From positions 1-64,000 of the forward strand of contig QFNF01000007.1 of NCBI GenBank assembly GCA_003240755.1: a DNA stretch of 64,000 bases. Reading direction: 5' to 3'. Position numbers and translations under genes: made by a program. The notes under the pieces are model-generated. The model was not told where the DNA came from and did no database searches. It worked only from the letters and a program-made list of their open reading frames with translations. Below, in pieces: positions 51,901 through 60,144 of the stretch (its first letter is position 1; each line of letters begins with the position of its first letter). The stretch comes from Sphingomonas hengshuiensis (GTDB lineage Bacteria > Pseudomonadota > Alphaproteobacteria > Sphingomonadales > Sphingomonadaceae).

Positions 51901-53241
51901 TCAGGCCGCCTGGTCGCGCACCAGCGCTTCGCACGCGACATCGATATGCACCGCCAGCCCTTCGCGTCGCCAGTCGCGGGCGATGTGCCCGGCAAGCTGC
52001 TGTTCGATGCTTAGCGCCGCAAGCCGCGTACCGAAGCCGGTCGCCTGCGGCGCGCCATCGATCGGCGGCCCGCCGACCTCGTGCCAGTCGATGCCGAGCA
52101 CGCCATCGTGGCGCGCGGTACGAATCGACAACCGTCCCTCCGGGATCGACAGCGCGCCATATTTGGCGGCGTTGGTCGCCAGTTCGTGAAAGATCAGCGC
52201 CACCGGCGTCGCGCCGCGATCGTCGATCGGCACGTCGTCCCCCTCGATCACCCATTGTTCGACGGCATAGGGGGACAGCAGCTCGCGCAGGACATGGTGC
52301 AGCGTCGCTTCGCCGATCAGCGGGCGCGAGACGTCGCTATGCGGACGCGCCAGATCGTGCGCCGCGCCCAACGCCGCGATCCGCCGCGCCAGATCGTCCG
52401 CGAAGCCGCGCACCGCCGGCATCTGCCGCGCCGACATGCGTACGAGGCCGCTGATGATCGCGAAGATGTTCTTGATCCGGTGGCTCAGTTCGCGGCTGAG
52501 AATGTCGTTCTGTTCGGCGGCGCGCTTTGCCGAATCGATATCGGTGCAGGTACCGATCCAGCGGACGATCGTACCGTCGCCATCCGTCACCGGCAGCGCG
52601 CGGCCCAGCACCCAGCGATACTGGCCGCTATGATGGCGCAGCCGATATTCGATCTCGTAATCCTCGCCACTGGCCAGGCTGTGGCGCCATCGGCTCCATG
52701 CGCGATCCTGGTCGTCGGGATGGAACATGCCGTTCCATCCCTCGCCATCGGTCGATCCTTCGGGCACGCCGGTGAAGCGATACCATTGCGCATTGTAGAA
52801 GTCGTGATGGCCATCGGGGCGTGTCGCCCACACCATCTGCGGCATGGCGTTGGTCAGCACGTCCAACTCGGCGCGGGTCGCCGCGCGCGCGGTTTCGGTC
52901 TGGCGCTGCGTCTCTTCCCGCGATGCGATCGCGATCCAGCGTCCCGCACCCGCCGGGCGGACGGCGAAGTCGACCGGCCCGGCGGGCAGCGACAGCGTCA
53001 GCGCGAACGGGCGGCCCGTCGCGACATCGGCCTTCCACGCCGCACGCGCATCGTCCCCCGTGGTCCCGGAAAAGAATGTCCAGAGATTACCGTCGGTTTC
53101 GATACCGATCTCGCTTTGCCAGCACCGGTTCGTCCACAACAATTGCCCGTCATCATCGATGATACATGTCAATATCGGCATGGCATCGGCAATATCGTGC
53201 CAGATCGGCGCGGCCGGGTCGATCGCGACGGTTTGCGTCAT
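51901..53241 (-). CDS. PAS-domain HWE-family sensor histidine kinase
   Basis: 446 residues, soluble. There are two PAS-like modules (~20-110, and ~130-240 with MVWATRPDGHHDFYNAQWYRFTG and the PAC end). The HWE kinase domain has the phospho-acceptor His in ELSHRIKNIFAIISGL, the N-box HELATNAAKYGALS and the WxE segment DWHEVGGPP. HWE kinases often feed the alphaproteobacterial general stress response. No cognate regulator is adjacent; a stand-alone receiver lies at 58279. It diverges from mucR, with operator-like repeats between. Confidence 0.9.
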   Translation of the reverse strand: MTQTVAIDPAAPIWHDIADAMPILTCIIDDDGQLLWTNRCWQSEIGIETDGNLWTFFSGTTGDDARAAWKADVATGRPFALTLSLPAGPVDFAVRPAGAGRWIAIASREETQRQTETARAATRAELDVLTNAMPQMVWATRPDGHHDFYNAQWYRFTGVPEGSTDGEGWNGMFHPDDQDRAWSRWRHSLASGEDYEIEYRLRHHSGQYRWVLGRALPVTDGDGTIVRWIGTCTDIDSAKRAAEQNDILSRELSHRIKNIFAIISGLVRMSARQMPAVRGFADDLARRIAALGAAHDLARPHSDVSRPLIGEATLHHVLRELLSPYAVEQWVIEGDDVPIDDRGATPVALIFHELATNAAKYGALSIPEGRLSIRTARHDGVLGIDWHEVGGPPIDGAPQATGFGTRLAALSIEQQLAGHIARDWRREGLAVHIDVACEALVRDQAA

Positions 53242-53314
53242 CTTGTCATCCGTTCAAAGTCGGCGGCACGATGATGTACCACCGGAAACCGCGTCAGCGT
53301 CGCGTTGTCGTCAT

Positions 53315-53365
53315 ATCGTACCGGTTCCGTGGCGACACCGGAATATCGGTACGATCCAGTACGAT
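53315..53365. promoter_or_regulatory. Three ATCGTAC boxes between the HWE kinase and mucR
   Basis: ATCGTACCG occurs at 53315-53323 and its inverse (CGGTACGAT) at 53347-53355, giving a 9-bp inverted repeat. A third inverse copy with one change (CAGTACGAT) is at 53357-53365. They lie in an AT-richer spacer 140-190 nt before the mucR start. They may be binding sites for MucR itself or another regulator. Confidence 0.45.
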
Positions 53366-53505
53366 AGATGATAAACAATTCGTATGCGATCGCCATGTCC
53401 GCGAATATCCGCAGGATTATTGTTCCGAAAGGACTGATGCTGCGGCTATTACTATTGACCTGTGGTTGGACACGCCGCATTTCGCAGGCATCGAGGGAGA
53501 ATTCC

Positions 53506-54012
53506 ATGACAGAAGACAGTTCCGAACTGAACGCGATCGAACTGGCCACCGAACTTACCATTGCCTGGTTGAACAACGGCAACAACCGCGTCGCAGCGGA
53601 GGATGTTCCGGCGTTTCTGCAGACGATGCACGCGACCGTTCTGGGACTGGCGTCGGGTACGTCGGAGCCGGAGGAAGCGGCGCCGCAGCAGGACCATGTT
53701 CCTGCCGTGTCGGTACGCAAGTCGCTGGCGTCCAAGGACCACATCATTTCGATGATCGACGGCAAGCCGTACAAGACGCTGCGCCGTCACCTGTCGGGGC
53801 ACGGCCTGACCCCGGAAACCTATCGCGAGCGCTATGGCCTGCGCCCCGATTACCCGATGGTCGCCGAAACCTATTCGCAGAGCCGTCGTGACATGGCGAA
53901 GCGCATCGGCCTGGGCCGCAAGGCCCGCACGACCGAGGGTGCGGGGGATGCCGCCGACGACGCGGGCGATGCCCCGCGCCGCCGCGGCCGCAGGCCCAAG
54001 GCTGCCGAATAG
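53506..54012 (+). CDS. MucR/Ros-family regulator with altered zinc site
   Basis: 168 residues. The central Ros/MucR domain reads ASKDHIISMIDGKPYKTLRRHLSGHGLTPETYRERYGL, followed by DYPMVAETYSQSRR and MAKRIGLGRK. Family members bind AT-rich DNA through a Cys2His2-like zinc site. Here the first Cys of the usual VCLEDGK is Ser (ISMIDGK), so classical zinc ligation looks impaired; the His residues remain. The basic tail is Arg-rich. Start ATG 53506 with GAGGGAG upstream. It is divergent from the HWE kinase; ATCGTAC boxes lie upstream. Confidence 0.87.
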   Translation: MTEDSSELNAIELATELTIAWLNNGNNRVAAEDVPAFLQTMHATVLGLASGTSEPEEAAPQQDHVPAVSVRKSLASKDHIISMIDGKPYKTLRRHLSGHGLTPETYRERYGLRPDYPMVAETYSQSRRDMAKRIGLGRKARTTEGAGDAADDAGDAPRRRGRRPKAAE

Positions 54013-54051
54013 GCGATACGGGGGGCGGCCAGCCGGTCGCCCCCGGTCACG

Positions 54052-55155
54052 TCACGCCAGCGCGACCGCCCTGTCGTCCCGCCAGACATGGGTGCATAGT
54101 TGCGCCTGCGGCGTATCGTCCGCCGCCAGTGCCGCGACCGTGACCCAGCCCTGCCCGCGCAACCGCGCCGCCGCCGCCGGATCGGTCCCGACCGGCAGGA
54201 ACAGCCGCCGCCGGTCCTTGGCCCCCAGCCCCGCATCGAGCAGCGCATCGGCATAGAGGGAAAATCCGACCGCCGGCTCTTCATGGCCATCGGCATGGCA
54301 CACGGCATAGGTGCCGCCGCGCCCGATTTCGCCCAGCACCCCGCGCGCGAACAACGAGAAGCCGAGCCAGCTCTGATATTCGAACCCGTGCCGTTCGGTC
54401 GGGTCCAGCGTGACGCCGATATCGGCGGGCAGCGCCGCCGCCACCGCCTCGATCGCGTCGAGCCGCGACGCCAGCCGCCCGGCGGTGTCGGTCGCCCGCA
54501 ACCGGGGCAGTGCGGTGGCGAACGGGCCGGCGGCCTCGACCAGCGGCAGATAGGCCGGATCGATCGCCGTGACGCGCCCGGCATCCTTGGCATCCAGCGC
54601 CGCGATCAGCGCGTCGTGCTGCGGCCCCGGCGGATCGCCCGCCAGCGTCGCGACCAGATCGGGCAGGGTGAAGTCGATCGAGATGCCGGTGACGCCCGCC
54701 GCCTGCAACGCCTCCACCGCGACGGTCACGATCTCGGTCGCGGCACCCACGCTGTCGAGCCCGATCAGTTCGGCGCCGATCTGGCGCAGCGCCCGGCGGG
54801 GTGCGAGCTCACCGGCGCGCAGCTTGAGCACCGGCCCGGCATAGGACAGCCGCACCGGACGCGGATGATGCCCCATGCGCGTCGCGGCGATCCGCGCGAC
54901 CTGCGCGGTGATATCGGGCCGTATCGCCAGCGTCCGCTGGCTGACCGGATCGACGAAGCGCACCGCGTCGGTCGCCGCCGTGCCCTTGAGCCGCCCGGCC
55001 AGCCCCGCCTCGAACTCGGCGAGCGGCGGGTCGACCTGTTCATAGCCATAGCCATGCGCCACCCCCAGCACCGCCCCTTCGAACCGGCGCAGGCCGTCGG
55101 CGGCGGGGGGCAGGCGGTCGTGAAACCCTTCGGGCAGGAGGCCGGTGTCGTTCAT
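54052..55155 (-). CDS. hisZ: ATP phosphoribosyltransferase regulatory subunit
   Basis: 367 residues, a class II aminoacyl-tRNA synthetase-like fold: LLPEGFHDRLPPAADGLRRFE at the start, RFVDPVSQRTLAIRPDITAQVARIA and GGTYAVCHADGHEEPAVGFSLYADAL. HisZ partners short-form HisG to begin histidine synthesis and mediates histidine feedback. No hisG is next to it. It lies 100 nt downstream of serA on the same strand, behind a 13-bp hairpin that may separate the transcripts. hisN is in this window too, 24 kb away. Confidence 0.92.
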   Translation of the reverse strand: MNDTGLLPEGFHDRLPPAADGLRRFEGAVLGVAHGYGYEQVDPPLAEFEAGLAGRLKGTAATDAVRFVDPVSQRTLAIRPDITAQVARIAATRMGHHPRPVRLSYAGPVLKLRAGELAPRRALRQIGAELIGLDSVGAATEIVTVAVEALQAAGVTGISIDFTLPDLVATLAGDPPGPQHDALIAALDAKDAGRVTAIDPAYLPLVEAAGPFATALPRLRATDTAGRLASRLDAIEAVAAALPADIGVTLDPTERHGFEYQSWLGFSLFARGVLGEIGRGGTYAVCHADGHEEPAVGFSLYADALLDAGLGAKDRRRLFLPVGTDPAAAARLRGQGWVTVAALAADDTPQAQLCTHVWRDDRAVALA

Positions 55156-55202
55156 GGATTTCCCCTAGCGGGTGCGGGGCGGGCGGGGAAGCACGGACGC
55201 GA

Positions 55203-55232
55203 ACGGGCTGCCGGATCGCTCCGGCAGCCCGT
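55203..55232 (-). terminator. 13-bp perfect hairpin between serA and hisZ
   Basis: ACGGGCTGCCGGA and TCCGGCAGCCCGT pair perfectly around TCGC. It lies 23 bases past the serA stop with no T-tract. Acts as a likely terminator or transcript-stabilising stem. Confidence 0.6.
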
Positions 55233-55254
55233 CCATCCCCGCTGTATCGCCGGA

Positions 55255-56832
55255 TCAGAACTTAAGCGGCATCACCGTCCGGACGCCGGGCAGGCTGCGG
55301 ACCTTCGCCACCAGTTCGGGCGTGACCGCCTCGTCGACCGACAGCAGCACCACCGCCTCGCCACCGGCATCGCGGCGGCCGAGGTGGAACGTGCCGATGT
55401 TCACGCCCGCCTCGCCCAGCGTCGTGCCGATGCGGCCGATGAAGCCCGGCGCGTCCTCGTTGACGACATAGAGCATGTGGCCCGCCAGATCGGCCTCGAC
55501 CTTGATGCCGAACAGCTCGACGAGGCGCGGCTGCGCATTGCCGAACAGGGTACCCGCGACCGACCGCTCGCCGGCATCGGTCTTGAGGCTGACGCGGATC
55601 AGCGTGTGGTAATCGCCCTCGCGATCGTTGCGCACCTCGCGCACCTCGATGCCGCGCTCCTTGGCGAGGAACGGGGCGTTGACCATGTTCACCGTGTCCG
55701 ACTGCACCCGCAGGAACCCGGCCAGCACCGCGCCGACGATCGGCTTCTGGTTCAGTTCGGCCGCGGCGCCTTCGCTGTGCACCGACACGCGCGCGATCGC
55801 GCCGGTGGTGAGCTGCCCGACCAGCGAGCCGAGCTTTTCGGCAAGCGCCATATAGGGTTTGAGGCGCGGCGCCTCTTCGGCCGACAGCGACGGCATGTTG
55901 AGCGCGTTGGTGACGCCGCCCGATACGAGGAAGTCGGCCATCTGTTCGGCGACCTGGATCGCCACATTGACCTGCGCCTCGCTGGTCGACGCACCGAGAT
56001 GCGGGGTCGACACGAAGTTGGGCGTACCGAACAGCGGCGATTCCTTCGCCGGTTCCTGCACGAACACGTCGAGCGCCGCACCGGCGACATGACCGCTGTC
56101 GAGCGCGGCCTTCAAGGCCGCCTCGTCGATCAGCCCGCCGCGCGCGCAGTTGATGATGCGCACGCCCTTCTTGGTCCTGGCCAGATTTTCCGCCGACAGG
56201 ATGTTGCGGGTCTGGTCGGTGAGCGGCGTGTGCAGCGTGATGAAATCGGCCCGCGCCAGCAACTGGTCCAGCTCGACCTTCTCCACGCCGATCTCGATCG
56301 CCCGCTCGGGGCTCAGGAACGGGTCGAAGGCGATGACCTTCATCTTCAGGCCCTGCGCGCGGTCGGCGACGATCGACCCGATATTGCCCGCCCCGATCAG
56401 GCCCAGCGTCTTGGCGGTCAGCTCGACCCCCATGAAGCGGTTCTTCTCCCACTTGCCCGCCTGGGTCGAGGCATCGGCCTCGGGCAACTGGCGGGCGAGC
56501 GCGAACATCAGCGCGATGGCATGTTCGGCGGTGGTGATCGAGTTGCCGAACGGGGTGTTCATCACGACCACGCCGGCGGCCGACGCGGCGGGGATGTCGA
56601 CATTGTCGACCCCGATGCCGGCGCGCCCGACGACCTTCAGGTTGGTCGCGGCATCGAGGATGGCCTTCGTCACCTTGGTCGACGAGCGGATGGCAAGGCC
56701 GTCATACTCGCCGATGATCGCGATCAGCTCTTCGGGCGTCTTGCCGGTGATCTCGTCCACCTCGACCCCGCGTTCGCGGAAGATCTGGGCGGCTTTCGGG
56801 TCCATCTTGTCGGAAATCAGAACTTTGGGCAT
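55255..56832 (-). CDS. serA: D-3-phosphoglycerate dehydrogenase
   Basis: 525 residues, the long form. The substrate- and NAD-binding domains hold GRAGIGVDNVDIPAA, the NAD-binding Gly-rich LGLIGAGNIGSIVADRA, NCARGGLIDEAAL and the catalytic PHLGAST (His). An intervening allosteric substrate-binding domain and a C-terminal ACT domain (~450-525) follow. It starts serine synthesis from 3-phosphoglycerate, usually with serine feedback. Start ATG 56832 (MPKVLISDKM). It follows serC after a 120-base spacer with a palindromic repeat. Confidence 0.96.
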   Translation of the reverse strand: MPKVLISDKMDPKAAQIFRERGVEVDEITGKTPEELIAIIGEYDGLAIRSSTKVTKAILDAATNLKVVGRAGIGVDNVDIPAASAAGVVVMNTPFGNSITTAEHAIALMFALARQLPEADASTQAGKWEKNRFMGVELTAKTLGLIGAGNIGSIVADRAQGLKMKVIAFDPFLSPERAIEIGVEKVELDQLLARADFITLHTPLTDQTRNILSAENLARTKKGVRIINCARGGLIDEAALKAALDSGHVAGAALDVFVQEPAKESPLFGTPNFVSTPHLGASTSEAQVNVAIQVAEQMADFLVSGGVTNALNMPSLSAEEAPRLKPYMALAEKLGSLVGQLTTGAIARVSVHSEGAAAELNQKPIVGAVLAGFLRVQSDTVNMVNAPFLAKERGIEVREVRNDREGDYHTLIRVSLKTDAGERSVAGTLFGNAQPRLVELFGIKVEADLAGHMLYVVNEDAPGFIGRIGTTLGEAGVNIGTFHLGRRDAGGEAVVLLSVDEAVTPELVAKVRSLPGVRTVMPLKF

Positions 56833-56855
56833 CGAGTTTTCCTTCGGATACCAGC

Positions 56856-56950
56856 CGTCATCCCCGCGCAGGCGGGGATCCATAGCCGCTGACGTTGCGG
56901 CGCTTTCGACAGCATTGCGTGTATGGATTCCCGCCTGCGCGGGACTGACG
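56856..56950. repeat. Palindromic repeat element between serC and serA
   Basis: Two 29-base arms (56856-56884 and 56922-56950) are near-perfect inverted copies beginning CGTCATCCCCGCGCAGG; each also contains a small CCCCGC/GCGGGG stem. This kind of element is commonly seen scattered in sphingomonad genomes. It lies within the putative serC-serA transcript and could affect mRNA processing. Confidence 0.75.
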
Positions 56951-56952
56951 GG

Positions 56953-58086
56953 TTAAGCGGCCGCCCTGGCGGTGGCGTAGGCCCAGTCGAGCCACGGCCC
57001 GAGCGCCTCGATATCGGCGGTATCGACGGTCGCGCCGCACCAGATGCGCAGCCCGGCGGGCGCGTCGCGATAGCCCGCGACGTCATACGCCGCCCCTTCG
57101 GCTTCGAGCAGCGACGCCATCTTCTTGATGAGCGCCTCATCGGCACCCTCGACGATCAGGCACACGCTGGTCCTCGACCGGGTGGCCGGATCGGCGGCGA
57201 GGTGGCCGAGCCAGTCGCGATCGGCCACGATCCGGTCCAGCGCGGCGGCATTGGCGTCGCTGCGCGCGATCAGGCCGTCGGCACCCAGCGACTTGGCCCA
57301 TTCGAGGCTGAAGATCGCATCCTCGACCGCGAGCATCGACGGGGTGTTGATCGTCTCGCCCTTGAACACGCCTTCGGTCAGCTTCCCCTTGGAAACCAGC
57401 CGGAAGACCTTGGGCAGCGGCCATGCCGGCGTGTAGCTCTCCAGCCGTTCGACCGCGCGCGGGCCGAGGATCAGCACGCCATGCGCGCCTTCGCCGCCCA
57501 GCACCTTCTGCCAACTGAAGGTCGCCACGTCGATCTTCGCCCAGTCGATGGCATAGGCGAACACGCCCGAGGTCGCATCGGCGAAGGACAGCCCCTCGCG
57601 GTCGGCGGGGATGAAATCGGCGTTCGGCACGCGCACGCCGCTGGTCGTGCCGTTCCACGTGAACAGGACGTCGTTGGTCCAGTCGATCGCCTGCAGGTCG
57701 GGCAACTGGCCGTAATCGGCGCGCACGACGGTCGGGTCGATCCTGAGCTGCTTGACCGCATCCGTCACCCAGCCTTCGCCGAAGCTTTCCCATGCCAGCG
57801 CGGTGACGGGGCGCGCGCCGAGCATCGTCCACATCGCCATTTCGAACGCGCCGGTGTCGGAACCGGGGACGATGCCGATACGATGGGTGTCGGGGAGCCC
57901 GAGCAGCTCGCGCATCAGGTCGATGCAATATTGCAGCCGCTGCTTGCCGATCTTCGAGCGGTGCGACCGGCCGAGGCTGACGGGGTCGAGGCGGTCGGCG
58001 GACCAGCCCGGCGGCTTGGCGCAGGGCCCGGACGAGAAATACGGGCGAGCGGGAGTCGTCGCCGGCCTAGGCGGAAGATCAGTCAT
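56953..58086 (-). CDS. serC: Phosphoserine aminotransferase
   Basis: 377 residues. The PLP lysine is in FSWQKVLGGEGAHG, with FSSGPCAKPPGW at the N-terminus and NGTTSGVRVPN. It converts 3-phosphohydroxypyruvate to phosphoserine, the second step of serine synthesis (and a pyridoxine step). It precedes serA on the same strand. ATG 58086 has GAGGAGA upstream within a leader matching the alphaproteobacterial serC motif. Confidence 0.96.
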   Translation of the reverse strand: MTDLPPRPATTPARPYFSSGPCAKPPGWSADRLDPVSLGRSHRSKIGKQRLQYCIDLMRELLGLPDTHRIGIVPGSDTGAFEMAMWTMLGARPVTALAWESFGEGWVTDAVKQLRIDPTVVRADYGQLPDLQAIDWTNDVLFTWNGTTSGVRVPNADFIPADREGLSFADATSGVFAYAIDWAKIDVATFSWQKVLGGEGAHGVLILGPRAVERLESYTPAWPLPKVFRLVSKGKLTEGVFKGETINTPSMLAVEDAIFSLEWAKSLGADGLIARSDANAAALDRIVADRDWLGHLAADPATRSRTSVCLIVEGADEALIKKMASLLEAEGAAYDVAGYRDAPAGLRIWCGATVDTADIEALGPWLDWAYATARAAA

Positions 58087-58146
58087 GTCAGTCTCTCCTC
58101 ACAGAGAGCACGCGCTGCGTTGGGACAGCGTGGCCCGTCGCGGGCC
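58087..58146 (-). ncRNA. serC leader RNA (two hairpins plus ribosome-binding site)
   Basis: Reading on the minus strand: a stem GGCCCG-CGA-CGGGCC (58132-58146), a second stem CGCTG..CAGCG around an 8-base loop TCCCAACG (58113-58130), then GAGGAGA just before the serC ATG. Two conserved hairpins abutting serC are the described architecture of the alphaproteobacterial serC motif. I match position and shape; not scored against a model. Confidence 0.6.
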
Positions 58147-58229
58147 TTAGCGGCAGGTGCGGCGCGATACAAGCGGCATCGGCGGCGCGCCATTCTCCCC
58201 CGCCGCCGGACCGGACGCAGGGGGGCGTC

Positions 58230-58254
58230 GGAACCCGATGCAACCGAATGCGTT
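58230..58254 (+). promoter_or_regulatory. EcfG general-stress promoter of the receiver protein gene
   Basis: GGAAC at 58230-58234, a 16-base spacer and CGTT at 58251-58254 match the alphaproteobacterial EcfG consensus exactly. Transcription would begin near 58261, just ahead of the receiver-protein start codons. Confidence 0.75.
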
Positions 58255-58278
58255 GCCGTTTCCTTAGTTATGTATGGA

Positions 58279-58716
58279 ATGGCTATGTCCCCTCCCACCG
58301 TCCTGATCGTCGAAGACGAGATGCTGGTCGCCATCGACCTCGAGGCATCTTTGGAGGAGCATGGCTATCGGCCGGTCGGCATCGCCGCCGACATGTCGCG
58401 CGCGCTCGAACTCGCATCGATCCGCCCAGACGTCGCGCTGGTCGATTGCAACCTGCGCGACGGGCCGACCGGGCCGACGATCGGGCGGATGCTGGGCAAG
58501 AATTACGGCACCACCGTCATCTTCCTCACCGCCAACCCGACGATGCTCGACGAGGGGATCGATGGTGCGCTGGGCGTCGTGTCGAAGCCGTGCGGATATG
58601 AATCGGTCGGCGCGATCGTCGATTTCGCGGTGCGCGCGCGCCGGGGCGACTGGTCGCAGCCGCCCACGGGCATCAAGCTGTTCGAAGTCTTTCCGGAATT
58701 TCGCGCATCGGCTTAA
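58279..58716 (+). CDS. Single-domain response regulator (CheY-like receiver)
   Basis: About 145 residues, receiver domain only. Acidic pocket VEDE near the N-terminus, phospho-acceptor Asp in VALVDCNLRDG, Thr in FLTAN and Lys in VVSKPCGYE. No output domain. Such proteins serve as phosphate sinks or relay members, often with HWE kinases. ATGs at 58270, 58279 and 58285 are in frame; I take 58279, the second, since the predicted transcript start is near 58261. The family is certain, the start not. Divergent from serC, and under a perfect EcfG promoter. Confidence 0.88.
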   Translation: MAMSPPTVLIVEDEMLVAIDLEASLEEHGYRPVGIAADMSRALELASIRPDVALVDCNLRDGPTGPTIGRMLGKNYGTTVIFLTANPTMLDEGIDGALGVVSKPCGYESVGAIVDFAVRARRGDWSQPPTGIKLFEVFPEFRASA

Positions 58717-58785
58717 TCCGTGGTTCAACCGGCGGCCGGCATCGCGGCGTTGACCCATGTCCGCCCCATCGCCGATAAGGACGCC

Positions 58786-60144
58786 ATGAAGCGCGCGCTG
58801 GGCGGCATCGTTGCCGCCATCCTCCTGTTCACCCAGCCCGCCGCTGCCCAGTCGATGCTGCGCGACGCGGAAACCGAGACGCTGCTGCACGACATGTCGC
58901 GGCCGATCGCGGTCGCGGCGGGGCTGGACGCGCGCAATTTCAACGTGGTGCTGCTGCAGGACAAGTCGATCAACGCCTTCGTCGCGGGCGGGCAGACGGT
59001 CTATCTCCATTCGGGCCTGATCGACGCCGCCGACGATGCCAACGAGGTGCAGGGCGTCATCGCCCACGAGATCGGCCATATCGTCGGCGGGCACGTGCCC
59101 CTGGCCGGGCGCGGCATGGCACCGGCGACCGGCATCACCGTGCTCAGCCTGCTGCTGGGCGTCGCGGCGATGGCGGCGGGCGCGGGCGAGGCAGGCGCGG
59201 GGATCCTCGCCGCCGGGCAGCAGGCGGCGATGGGCAGCTACCTGTCGTTCAGCCGGACGCAGGAAAGCGCGGCGGATGCGGCCGGTGCGCGGTTTCTGCG
59301 CACGTCGAATATCTCTGGCCAGGGCATGCTGGACTTCTTCAAGAAGCTCCAGAACATGGAATATCGTCTCGCGATCCCGCAGGACAATGGCTATCAGCGC
59401 ACCCACCCGCTGACCGGCGAGCGCATCGCCAACCTGACGCAGGACGTGCAAAGCTCCGTCGCGTTCAGGACACCGACCGATCCGGCGCTGGAGACGCGGT
59501 TCAAGCGGGTGCAGGCCAAGCTGCGCGGCTATGTCAGCGATCCCAAGGATACGCTGCGCCGCTATCCGCCGAGCGACCAGAGCATCTATGCCCATTATGC
59601 CCGCGCCTATGCCTATCACAAATCGGGATATCCCGAGCAGGCCGCGGCGGAGACGCTGGCGCTGGTGAAGACGGCGCCGGACGATCCCTATTTCCTCGAA
59701 CTCGAAGGGCAGATCCTGCTCGAATCGGGGAAACCCAGGGATGCGCTGGCCGCGCTGCGCGAGGCGACCGAACGGACGCGCTCGTCGCCGCTGATCGCCG
59801 CGACCTTCGGCCATGCGCTGATCGCGGCCGAGGACCCGGCGCTGCTGGGCGAGGCGGAACGGGTGCTGAAACAGGCGGTCGCGCGCGACAACCAGAACCC
59901 GTTCGCATGGTATCAGCTCAGCATCCTCTACGAACGGCGCGGCGATGCCGCCCGCGTGGCGCTGGCCATGGCCGAATATGCGGCGCTGTCGGGCGACAAC
60001 GGCATGGCGCTGGCCAGTGCGCGGCGGGCCATGGCGCTGCTGCCGCAGGGGTCGACCGACTGGATCAGGGCACAGGACATACAGATGACGTCGCAGACCG
60101 CGTTCGAGGAGGACCGCCGCAACCGCCGGCGGCGGGGGCAATGA
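58786..60144 (+). CDS. Periplasmic M48-family metalloprotease with TPR tail (BepA-like)
   Basis: 452 residues. The signal peptide is at ~1-22. The zinc protease domain has HEIGH (H94, E95, H98) and the downstream Glu in ESAADAAG. Hydrophobic GITVLSLLLGVAAMAAGAG lies between. From ~270 come tetratricopeptide-like helical repeats (AYHKSGYPEQAAAETLALVK onward). It resembles BepA, which degrades misassembled outer-membrane proteins. AAGGA precedes ATG 58786. Its stop overlaps the DsbA-like start, so both may work on periplasmic protein folding. Confidence 0.92.
   Translation: MKRALGGIVAAILLFTQPAAAQSMLRDAETETLLHDMSRPIAVAAGLDARNFNVVLLQDKSINAFVAGGQTVYLHSGLIDAADDANEVQGVIAHEIGHIVGGHVPLAGRGMAPATGITVLSLLLGVAAMAAGAGEAGAGILAAGQQAAMGSYLSFSRTQESAADAAGARFLRTSNISGQGMLDFFKKLQNMEYRLAIPQDNGYQRTHPLTGERIANLTQDVQSSVAFRTPTDPALETRFKRVQAKLRGYVSDPKDTLRRYPPSDQSIYAHYARAYAYHKSGYPEQAAAETLALVKTAPDDPYFLELEGQILLESGKPRDALAALREATERTRSSPLIAATFGHALIAAEDPALLGEAERVLKQAVARDNQNPFAWYQLSILYERRGDAARVALAMAEYAALSGDNGMALASARRAMALLPQGSTDWIRAQDIQMTSQTAFEEDRRNRRRRGQ

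Noticed and set aside
53455..53484. TTGACC-N17-CATTTC as a sigma-70 promoter of mucR
   Set aside because: The -10 hexamer is poor and the site would leave only about 20 nt to the start codon.
54100..56892. 930-residue open frame on the plus strand
   Set aside because: Antisense shadow of hisZ and serA; composition and absence of motifs argue against a gene.
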